From: Massilia putida
Lineage (GTDB): Bacteria; Pseudomonadota; Gammaproteobacteria; Burkholderiales; Burkholderiaceae_D
Reading direction: 5' to 3'
Assembly: GCF_001941825.1 (NCBI RefSeq)
Contig: NZ_CP019038.1
Span: forward strand, 372,001 to 436,000
DNA length: 64,000 bases
Position numbers and translations under genes: made by a program. This document shows positions 56,653 through 64,000 of the stretch, in pieces. Below the pieces are notes generated by a model. That model was not told the origin of the DNA. It made no database searches and was given only the letters and a program-made list of their open reading frames with translations. Numbering within the stretch: the stretch's first letter is position 1; every line of letters starts with the position of its first letter.

Positions 56653-58254
56653 TCAGTCGAGGCCTTGGCTCTTCAGGTAATCCTCGTAATTGCCCTGGAA
56701 GTCGATGACGCGGTCTTCCTTGATCTCGAGGATGCGGGTCGCCAGCGACGACACGAATTCGCGGTCGTGCGAGACGAAGATCAGCGTGCCGGCATATTTG
56801 TCCAGCGCGATGTTCAGCGACTCGATCGATTCCATGTCCATGTGGTTGGTCGGTTCGTCGAGCAGCAGCACGTTGTGACGGCCCAGCATCAGCTTGCCGT
56901 ACATCATGCGACCCTTCTCGCCGCCGGACAGCACGCGCACGGACTTCTTGACCTCGTCGCCGCCGAACAGCAGGCGGCCCAGGATGGAGCGCACGGCCTG
57001 GTCGTCGTCGCCCTCTTTCGTCCACTGGCCCATCCAGTCGGTCAGGTTGAGGTCGGTAGCGAACTCTTCCGTCGGATCCTGCGGCATATAGCCCGGGTTG
57101 GCGTTCTCGGCCCACTTCACGCGGCCCGTGTCGGCGTCCAGCCCCGTGATCGGCGCGCTGCCGATGCAACGCAGCAAGGTGGTCTTGCCGGCACCGTTGG
57201 CGCCGATGATCGCGATGCGCTCGCCGGCCTCGACCATGATCGAGAAATCCTTGAACAGCTGGCGGTCGTAGGACTTCGACAAGCCTTCCGTCTCCACGGC
57301 CAGGCGGTGCAGCTTCTTTTCGCCTTCGAAGCGGACGAACGGATAGGCACGCGAGGACGGCTTGAATTCCTCGATCTTGATCTTTTCGATCTGCTTGGCG
57401 CGCGACGTGGCCTGGCGCGCCTTCGACTTGTTCGCCGAGAAGCGGCGCACGAAGTCCTGCAGCTCGGCGACCTTTTCTTTCGCTTTCGCGTTGTTGGCCA
57501 ACTGCTGGTTGCGGGCCTGCGTCGACGCTTCCATGTAGTCGTCGTAATTGCCCGGGTAGACCTTCAGCGTGCCGTAGTCCATGTCGGCGACGTGCGTGCA
57601 GACCGAGTTCAGGAAGTGGCGGTCGTGCGAGATGATGATCATCGTCGAGTTGCGCTGGTTCAGCATGTCCGCCAGCCAGCTGATCGTGTGGATGTCCAGG
57701 TTGTTGGTCGGTTCGTCGAGGAGCAGGATGTCCGGATCCGAGAACAGGGCCTGCGCCAGCAGCACGCGCAGCTTCCAGCCCGGCGCCACGGCGCTCATCG
57801 GGCCCTGGTGCAGGGAGGTAGAGATGCCCAGGCCCAGCAGCAGTTCGCCGGCGCGCGCTTCGGCCGAGTAGCCGTCGTATTCGGCGACCTTGCCCTCCAG
57901 TTCGGCGGCTTTCATGTAATCCTCGTCGGTCGCTTCCGGATTCGCGTAGATGGCGTCGCGTTCCTGGATGGCGTTCCACAGTTCCGTGTGGCCCATCATG
58001 ACGACGTCGAGCACGCGCACGTCTTCGTACGCGAACTGGTCCTGGCGGAGTTTGCCGAGGCGCTCGTTCGGGTCGAGGCTGACGTTGCCGGCGGACGGCT
58101 CGAGGTCGCCGCCGAGGATCTTCATGAAGGTCGACTTGCCGCAGCCGTTCGCGCCGATCAGGCCGTAACGGTTGCCGTCGCCGAACTTGACGGAAATGTT
58201 TTCGAACAGCGGCTTGGCGCCGAACTGCATCGTGATGTTGGCTGTACTGAGCAC
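56653..58254 (-). CDS. ybiT: ABC-F family ATPase YbiT
   Basis: A 533-residue protein with two ABC domains and no membrane segments: Walker [14 protein letters not shown] and [13 protein letters not shown], signature motifs [18 protein letters not shown] and [14 protein letters not shown], Walker [13 protein letters not shown] and [12 protein letters not shown], with the ABC-F linker ([25 protein letters not shown]) between. ABC-F proteins act on the ribosome E site; length and linker fit YbiT. Confidence 0.9.
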   Translation of the reverse strand: MLSTANITMQFGAKPLFENISVKFGDGNRYGLIGANGCGKSTFMKILGGDLEPSAGNVSLDPNERLGKLRQDQFAYEDVRVLDVVMMGHTELWNAIQERDAIYANPEATDEDYMKAAELEGKVAEYDGYSAEARAGELLLGLGISTSLHQGPMSAVAPGWKLRVLLAQALFSDPDILLLDEPTNNLDIHTISWLADMLNQRNSTMIIISHDRHFLNSVCTHVADMDYGTLKVYPGNYDDYMEASTQARNQQLANNAKAKEKVAELQDFVRRFSANKSKARQATSRAKQIEKIKIEEFKPSSRAYPFVRFEGEKKLHRLAVETEGLSKSYDRQLFKDFSIMVEAGERIAIIGANGAGKTTLLRCIGSAPITGLDADTGRVKWAENANPGYMPQDPTEEFATDLNLTDWMGQWTKEGDDDQAVRSILGRLLFGGDEVKKSVRVLSGGEKGRMMYGKLMLGRHNVLLLDEPTNHMDMESIESLNIALDKYAGTLIFVSHDREFVSSLATRILEIKEDRVIDFQGNYEDYLKSQGLD

Positions 58255-58318
58255 TGGGAAACCTTATTGCGTGGGTTTTCGATTAACCGCACATTTTACC
58301 ACTGCGGGAGTGGCCGCG

Positions 58319-59236
58319 TCAGGCGCGCTGAAGTGTCGGGTACCCGGACATGGTCAGCGTCCACTGCTCGCCGTCGCACTCCAGGCGCCCCCGGGCACCG
58401 AACGGAATCGTCACCCGGCGCGGGATATGGCCGAACGCCAGCCCCGTCAGCACGGGCACGGGCAATGTCGCGCGCACATACGTCAGCATTTCGTCGAAGT
58501 TATAGCCGTTATCTGCGGGCGCAAGGCGGTAGCCGGAAAAATCGCCCAGGACCACGGCCCGCTGTTTCGCCAGGACGCCCGTATGCATCAGCTGCAGCAG
58601 CATGCGCTCGACCCGGTACGGGTGCTCGGCAATGTCTTCCAGGTACAGGATGCCCCCGCCGATGTGCGGGAAATACGGCGTGCCGACCACGGACATGATC
58701 ATCGCGAGATTGCCGCCCCACACGGTGCCGGTCACATCCAGGCGCGGGTTCGCGGCGCCGTGGCCGGACACGGTGTGGACGGGGCCGGCCAGGCAGCGCC
58801 AGAAATCGTCCAGCGTGAAGTCGACCGGTTCGACGGCGCCGAAGTCGCCGGCGAACATCGGGCCCGCATAGCTCAGCGCGCCCGTCTTCGCGTACAGGCC
58901 CATCTGGAAGGCCGTGATGTCCGAGTAACCGACGAAGATCTTGCCGCTGGCCGCCATGCGTTCGAAGTCGATGTCGGGCAGCAGCCGGGTCATGCCGTAC
59001 TGGCCGCGGATGGCCATCACGATCTGCACGTCCGGATCGGCCGCGGCCGCTTCCAGCTGGGCGAGGCGCTCGGCGTCCGTCGCGCCGAAGCGCTGGTGGC
59101 GTTCTTCGTGCTTGTAGTAATTGTGGACCAGGAAGCCCTGGGCTTCGAGACGCGCGATGCCGCGCGGGATGGCGTCCGGCTCGGGCGCATAGCCGCCCGG
59201 CGCGACGAGGGCAACGCCCGGTTTGGAAGTGATCAC
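58319..59236 (-). CDS. ldcA: LD-carboxypeptidase (muramoyltetrapeptide carboxypeptidase)
   Basis: A 305-residue S66 peptidase: VALVAPGGYAPE, AIRGQYGMTRLLPDIDF, FVGYSDITAF, nucleophile region GTVWGGNLAMI, ILYLEDIAEHPYRVERML and C-terminal His GLAFGHIPRR. It trims the terminal D-Ala from murein tetrapeptides during recycling. It overlaps the upstream hydrolase gene by ATGA. Confidence 0.9.
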   Translation of the reverse strand: MITSKPGVALVAPGGYAPEPDAIPRGIARLEAQGFLVHNYYKHEERHQRFGATDAERLAQLEAAAADPDVQIVMAIRGQYGMTRLLPDIDFERMAASGKIFVGYSDITAFQMGLYAKTGALSYAGPMFAGDFGAVEPVDFTLDDFWRCLAGPVHTVSGHGAANPRLDVTGTVWGGNLAMIMSVVGTPYFPHIGGGILYLEDIAEHPYRVERMLLQLMHTGVLAKQRAVVLGDFSGYRLAPADNGYNFDEMLTYVRATLPVPVLTGLAFGHIPRRVTIPFGARGRLECDGEQWTLTMSGYPTLQRA

Positions 59237-60168
59237 TGTTTGACGAAGAGCCTTGGAGTCGAGTCGGGCGCCATCTTACCGTGGGCATGGGCGTCGATCA
59301 AGGCGAGGAGCCGTTCCAGCAGCTGGGTAGGCAGGTCGTGGCCCATGCCTTCGATGACTTCGAGGCGGGCGCCGGGAATGGCCTGCGCGGTGTCGACGCC
59401 GCACGCGAGCGGCACGAGCGGATCGGCGGCGCCGTGGATCACGAGCGTGGGCGCGGCGATCGTCTGCAGCTGCGGGGTGCGGTCGCCGGAGGCCGTCACG
59501 GCCAGCATCTGCCGCACGACGCCGCCCGGGCAGCAGTTGCGGCGCAGCGCGCGGGCGACGCGGCGGCGCAGGTGTTTTTCCGGTGTCGGATACGCGGGGC
59601 TGCCGATCGCCTGCAGCAGTTGGACGTTGTAGTCGACGGCGCTGTCGATGTCGCCGGCGTTGTGCCAGCCGCGCGGGCGGCGCAGCAATGCGCGGCGGGC
59701 GGCCGGTGTCGGGCCCGGCAGGCCGCGGCGGCCGCTGGTGGACATGATCGAGGTCAGGCTGAGCACGCGCGATGGGAATTTGGCCGCCATCAGCTGGCCG
59801 ATCATGGCGCCCAGCGACATCCCGACCACGTGCGCCCGCGCGACGCCCAGCGCGGACAGCACGCCGATGGCGTCGTCCGCCATGTCTTCCAGGCGGTATG
59901 GCGGATGCAAAGGCAGGCGCAGCGCCGATTTCAGCCACGCCAGCGTGAGGCTGGGCGTGCCCGCGTGCTCGAACTTGGTGGACAGGCCGCTGTCGCGATT
60001 ATCGAAACGGATCACGTAAAAGCCCAGATCGGCGAGACCCTCGACGAATTCGTCGGGCCACGACGTCAGTTGCAGGCCGAGGCCGGCAATCAGCAGCAGG
60101 GGCACGGATTTCGGATCGCCCGCGGTGTCGAAGGCGATGCGGATCCCGTTGGCGTTCAGACTAGGCAT
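59233..60168 (-). CDS. alpha/beta hydrolase
   Basis: A 311-residue soluble hydrolase: LLLIAGLGLQLTSWPDEF, FDNRDSGLST, nucleophile GMSLGAMIGQLMA, acid VIHGAADPLVP and His EGMGHDLP. Resembles haloperoxidase/aminoacrylate-hydrolase-like enzymes; substrate unknown. Operon with ldcA. Confidence 0.83.
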   Translation of the reverse strand: MPSLNANGIRIAFDTAGDPKSVPLLLIAGLGLQLTSWPDEFVEGLADLGFYVIRFDNRDSGLSTKFEHAGTPSLTLAWLKSALRLPLHPPYRLEDMADDAIGVLSALGVARAHVVGMSLGAMIGQLMAAKFPSRVLSLTSIMSTSGRRGLPGPTPAARRALLRRPRGWHNAGDIDSAVDYNVQLLQAIGSPAYPTPEKHLRRRVARALRRNCCPGGVVRQMLAVTASGDRTPQLQTIAAPTLVIHGAADPLVPLACGVDTAQAIPGARLEVIEGMGHDLPTQLLERLLALIDAHAHGKMAPDSTPRLFVKQ

Positions 60169-60329
60169 GGCGTCGCCGGCACCGGGTCGACCGGATCAGG
60201 TAGGGGTGCCGAAATGTGATCATGTGGTCCAAGGAATACTCCACTGAGCTCCCCTGCGGTGCAGCAGAAGCAGCGTGAAACCAGCATACCATTTTCGGCA
60301 AAGCGGTGGCGTCGGCGAGACGCGCGGGA

Positions 60330-61251
<922 letters not shown>

Positions 61252-61256
61252 TGTGC

Positions 61257-61892
61257 TCAGGGGATATTCAGGAGTTTATGGGTCTGGAGGCTGAGCTTCC
61301 ACTTCGGGTTGCGGCGGCAGGTATCGATGGCCAGTTGCGTGTTGAACTGGGCCAGCGGACCATCCATCGGCTGGACGAAGAAATTGTCGAAATCCAGGTG
61401 TTCATAGGCGGACAAGTCCTGGCCCGTCTGCGGAATGACGACCTTGATCTCGTTGCCTTTCCCGACTACCAGCGTCGATCCCATCTTGGGGCTCACGCAG
61501 ATCCAGTCCACGCCGGGCGGGACGGGCAAGGTGCCGTTCGTTTCGATGGCGATCGTGAAGCCGGCCGCATGCATGGCATCGATCAGCGCCCCGTCCAGCT
61601 GCAGCAGCGGTTCGCCGCCGGTGAACACGACGTATTTGCTGGCCGGATAAGTGTCCGGCCACAAACCATCGATCTCGGCCGCCAGGCTGGCGGCGTCCTT
61701 GAACTTGCCGCCGCGTTCGCCATCCGTACCGACGAAATCCGTGTCGCAGAATTGGCAGACGGCCGTGGCACGGTCGCTTTCGCGTCCCGTCCACAGATTG
61801 CAGCCGGAAAAGCGGCAGAATACGGCCGGGCGGCCGGCATGGGCGCCCTCGCCCTGCAGGGTGTAGAAGATTTCTTTGATGCTGTAAGTCAC
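61257..61892 (-). CDS. queE: 7-carboxy-7-deazaguanine synthase QueE
   Basis: A 211-residue radical SAM enzyme: IFYTLQGEGAHAGRPAVFCRFSGCNLW, cluster region CQFCDTDFVG with the longer loop of this subgroup, VVFTGGEPLLQ and ETNGT. It converts CPH4 to CDG. First gene of the queuosine operon. Confidence 0.93.
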   Translation of the reverse strand: MTYSIKEIFYTLQGEGAHAGRPAVFCRFSGCNLWTGRESDRATAVCQFCDTDFVGTDGERGGKFKDAASLAAEIDGLWPDTYPASKYVVFTGGEPLLQLDGALIDAMHAAGFTIAIETNGTLPVPPGVDWICVSPKMGSTLVVGKGNEIKVVIPQTGQDLSAYEHLDFDNFFVQPMDGPLAQFNTQLAIDTCRRNPKWKLSLQTHKLLNIP

Positions 61893-62094
61893 GGTAAAGA
61901 TCCGGGGAAGCTCGCGTCAACCTTCCATTATACCGCGACAAGCCAGGGCGGCAGAAGCGGCCCCGTTTTTGACCGCCGTGGCTGCAGAGACTGCAAAGTT
62001 GACCATGAGCAAAAACGCGTCGTTCAGAAAGTCGTACCTTTGAGTACGGAAAGTTCCTACCCGCGTCATCCTAGTCCTCGTCGAGGAGAACAAC

Positions 62095-62580
62095 ATGAAA
62101 ACCGTGCTGCTCCAGTCGCTGCGCGCCTCGCTCGGTGCCTTGCTCTTGCTGGGACTGTGGATCGGCTTCTCCGACCACGCCCGCCTGCTCGCCCTGCCCG
62201 ACCGGTTGCAGGTAGGCGTGCTGGTGCTCGTCACGATGGCGGTCACGTTCGCCACGCTGTTCCGGCGCGTGCGCAGCGAGGACCGGATCGCGCGCCTGGA
62301 GGCGGCCCTGTGCCGCGAACAAAAAGCGCGCAGCCAGGCCGACCAGGCGCTGGCCGAGTCGGACATGCTGCTGGGACGGCTGACGGTCGGCGCGGAAGGC
62401 CGCCGCGGCAGTCTCGACCCGCTCGCGCAGCTCGTCGCGATCCAATCCGAACTGCTGCAGGTGCGCCGCCAGTATGCCCTCGAAGATCCGTTGCTGGCCT
62501 CGCGCATCGATTTGTTGTGTACCCGTGTGGACCGGGTCGCCCAGGCCATCGTCGCCCCGCACGCTGCCGAGCCGGGGTGA
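62095..62580 (+). CDS. membrane protein with coiled coil, unknown function
   Basis: A 161-residue protein with two N-terminal hydrophobic helices (SLGALLLLGLWIGF and VGVLVLVTMAVTFATLF), then a charged coiled coil (SEDRIARLEAALCREQKARSQADQALAESDML) and a helical tail. GAGGAG precedes the ATG. No recognised domain. Confidence 0.6.
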   Translation: MKTVLLQSLRASLGALLLLGLWIGFSDHARLLALPDRLQVGVLVLVTMAVTFATLFRRVRSEDRIARLEAALCREQKARSQADQALAESDMLLGRLTVGAEGRRGSLDPLAQLVAIQSELLQVRRQYALEDPLLASRIDLLCTRVDRVAQAIVAPHAAEPG

Positions 62581-62684
62581 CCACCGCTCCTCTCTCTTGT
62601 TGAAGATCAATGGGCGCTATTGTCCGCGGCGCACAATCGATTCTCGTCAGCAAGTAATTGCTCAACAGAACCGAAGGACGGCTC

Positions 62685-63677
62685 ATGACAAGCACAACAA
62701 CAATACAGCGCCTCATCGATTCCTCGGGCGCGACCGGTTCGGATCGCGCCTTTTCCCACCAGCTGATGGAGACGCTGGCCATTCCCATCTTTGTCCTGGA
62801 CACGACATCCCGCGTGATGCTGTGGAATCGCGCGTGCGAACGCCTGACGGGCGTGCCCGCCCGCGAGACCATCGGTACGCGCGACCATTGGCGCAGCTTT
62901 TTCGAGGAACGCCGCCCGACTCTCGCCGACTTGCTGATCGAGGACCGCGCCGGGGAAGCGGGCCGGATCCAGCCGCGCCAGGGACTGCCCGACGAGCAGC
63001 ACCTGTCGGCCGAGAGTTGGTGCGACATGCCGCGCGTGGGCCGCCGGCGCTACCTCGCGGCGGACGCCAGCCCGATCTACGACGACCGGGGCCGGCTGGC
63101 GGCCGTCGTCGAGACGCTGCGCGACATGACGGACGAAAAGCTCGCGCAAATCGCCCTCGAGCAGCTGGCCACGCGCGACGGCCTGACGGGCCTGGCCAAC
63201 CGCCGCTGCTTCGACGAGACCCTGCACGCAGAATGGACGCGCGCGTTGCGCCAGCGCCAGCCGCTGTCCCTGCTGATGGTGGACGTCGACAATTTCAAAG
63301 CATATAACGACGCGAACGGCCACCTGGGCGGCGACGAATGCCTCAAGCGCATCGCCACGGCCGTGGCCAGCGAAATGCGCGCGAACGACCTCGTCGCCCG
63401 CTACGGCGGCGAGGAATTCGCCGTCATCCTGCCGAACCAGTCCTTGAAAGGTGCGGCCAGCGTGGCCGAGCGCATCCGCACCCGCGTCGAACAGCTGCAG
63501 GTGCCGAACCGCCTGACGCCCGGCCAGCGCGTCACGGTGTCGATCGGCGCCGCCACCGCCATCGCCTCGCCGGACAACAGCGCCAGCGAACTGGTCGCCA
63601 TCGCCGACGCGGCGTTGTACCGCGCCAAACACATGGGCAGGAACCGGATCAGCCTGCCGTTGACCGAGCTGGCCTGA
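62685..63677 (+). CDS. PAS-GGDEF diguanylate cyclase
   Basis: A 330-residue signalling protein. An N-terminal PAS domain (LMETLAIPIFVLDTTSRVMLWNRACERLTGVPARETIG) and PAC-like segment precede a GGDEF domain (RDGLTGLANRRCFDETL, RYGGEEFAVILPNQ). The GGEEF active site and inhibitory RxxD (RAND) are intact, so it should make c-di-GMP and be product-inhibited. The ATG at 62685 follows GAAGGA; a TTG at 62658 is less likely. Confidence 0.9.
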   Translation: MTSTTTIQRLIDSSGATGSDRAFSHQLMETLAIPIFVLDTTSRVMLWNRACERLTGVPARETIGTRDHWRSFFEERRPTLADLLIEDRAGEAGRIQPRQGLPDEQHLSAESWCDMPRVGRRRYLAADASPIYDDRGRLAAVVETLRDMTDEKLAQIALEQLATRDGLTGLANRRCFDETLHAEWTRALRQRQPLSLLMVDVDNFKAYNDANGHLGGDECLKRIATAVASEMRANDLVARYGGEEFAVILPNQSLKGAASVAERIRTRVEQLQVPNRLTPGQRVTVSIGAATAIASPDNSASELVAIADAALYRAKHMGRNRISLPLTELA

Positions 63678-63683
63678 ATCCTC

Positions 63684-63785
63684 GTCGTCCTCGCGAAAGC
63701 GGAGGGGGCATACTGAGCTGGCCAGGACGCTCAGCACGGGCGGACAGCCCCGCGGGCTGCTCCGCCTGCGCGGGAACGACGTTGG
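63684..63785. repeat. REP-like sequence
   Basis: Contains CCTGCGCGGGAACGACG near 63760, matching the REP-like unit at 54332 in inverted form, and a GC-rich hairpin CAGCCCCGCGGGCTG nearby. It sits between converging genes. Confidence 0.5.
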
Positions 63786-63789
63786 TGCA

Positions 63790-64000
63790 CTACAGCGTCG
63801 CCCGATCCCAGCCGTGGCGCACGGCCGCCTTCATCTTCTCCCAGGTCGACGCCCCATCCTTGCCGTAGCGCGCCTCCCAGTCGGCGCGCAGATCGTTCTC
63901 GACGTCGGACCAGTCGCGGTTGCGGTACCGGACGTCGCTGCGCATATGGGCGCCGTAGCGGTAGGCGGGTGCCGTCTCGTCGAAGCTCGTGCCGCTGGAC
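63790..64000 (-). CDS. hypothetical protein, C-terminal part (partial)
   Basis: The minus-strand frame runs from the window edge to a TAG at 63790-63792 and encodes about 69 residues: AYRYGAHMRSDVRYRNRDW...DVENDLRADWEARYG...WEKMKAAVRHGWDRATL. It resembles a stress-associated hypothetical protein type common in Oxalobacteraceae (recollection). The N terminus lies outside the window. Confidence 0.6.
   Translation of the reverse strand, partial: SSGTSFDETAPAYRYGAHMRSDVRYRNRDWSDVENDLRADWEARYGKDGASTWEKMKAAVRHGWDRATL

Noticed and set aside
61893..62094. preQ1 riboswitch upstream of queE
   Set aside because: No preQ1 aptamer-like hairpin plus A-rich tail could be found in the leader.

Overview
The window looks like a chromosome segment of a high-GC betaproteobacterium, most likely Oxalobacteraceae (Massilia-like). 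This is an inference from gene content (nadB/nadC/nadA, queE-queD-tadA, ybiT, GT4 glycosyltransferases) and REP-like 'CGTTCCCGCG' hairpins; no rRNA or tRNA is present to confirm it. It has two parts: an accessory metal/metalloid island (1 to about 44.94 kb) and ordinary core chromosome (about 44.94 to 64 kb). The border falls inside a truncated amidohydrolase gene.

Island, metal part (0-14.7 kb). A thioredoxin-like gene and a lone merR are followed by a Cys-rich exported peptide gene and a DUF6969 gene, each interrupted by an in-frame TAG. Divergent from these is a bufferin-type operon (DUF2282 precursor, DUF692, DUF2063, DoxX). A mer operon (merT-P-F-A plus an extra FAD disulfide oxidoreductase) follows on the minus strand, then a copper module (copZ, cueR, copA). 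MerR- and CueR-type promoters with the diagnostic 19-bp spacer are readable upstream of merT, copZ and copA. An operon of HAD hydrolase, GH1 glycosidase, SDR and a second FAD oxidoreductase comes next; its GH1 gene is split by an IS3-family element.

Island, arsenic part (18-29 kb). An AraC regulator, an AhpD-like protein, an ECF sigma/anti-sigma pair and an MTA phosphorylase precede a near-complete arsenosugar-type pathway: radical SAM ArsS, a TVP38-FAD oxidoreductase fusion, two glycosyltransferases, DUF3047, an ArsM-type methyltransferase and a PiT transporter. A shared ECF-like promoter, TGTAAGAAA-N13/14-CG(A/T)CTA, lies before the Cys-rich peptide, the bufferin operon, arsS and arsM. One sigma factor may therefore co-regulate metal-buffering peptides and organoarsenical synthesis.

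Island, mobile part (29-44.9 kb). IS256 (in an MFS pseudogene) and IS21 (in a small hypothetical gene) elements have readable target duplications. They are followed by an Xre regulator with a palindromic operator, a decayed integrase, and an AT-richer cassette of overlapping tyrosine-recombinase genes that probably mobilised the region.

Core (44.9-64 kb). Truncated Xaa-Pro-dipeptidase-type amidohydrolase, pnuC, a PNPOx-family protein, two GT4 glycosyltransferases, nadB, an EamA exporter, a sirtuin, alpha/beta hydrolases, nadC, nadA, ybiT, an LD-carboxypeptidase, queE-queD-tadA, a membrane protein and a PAS-GGDEF cyclase. NAD acquisition and use is a recurring theme (pnuC, nadB, nadC, nadA, sirtuin).
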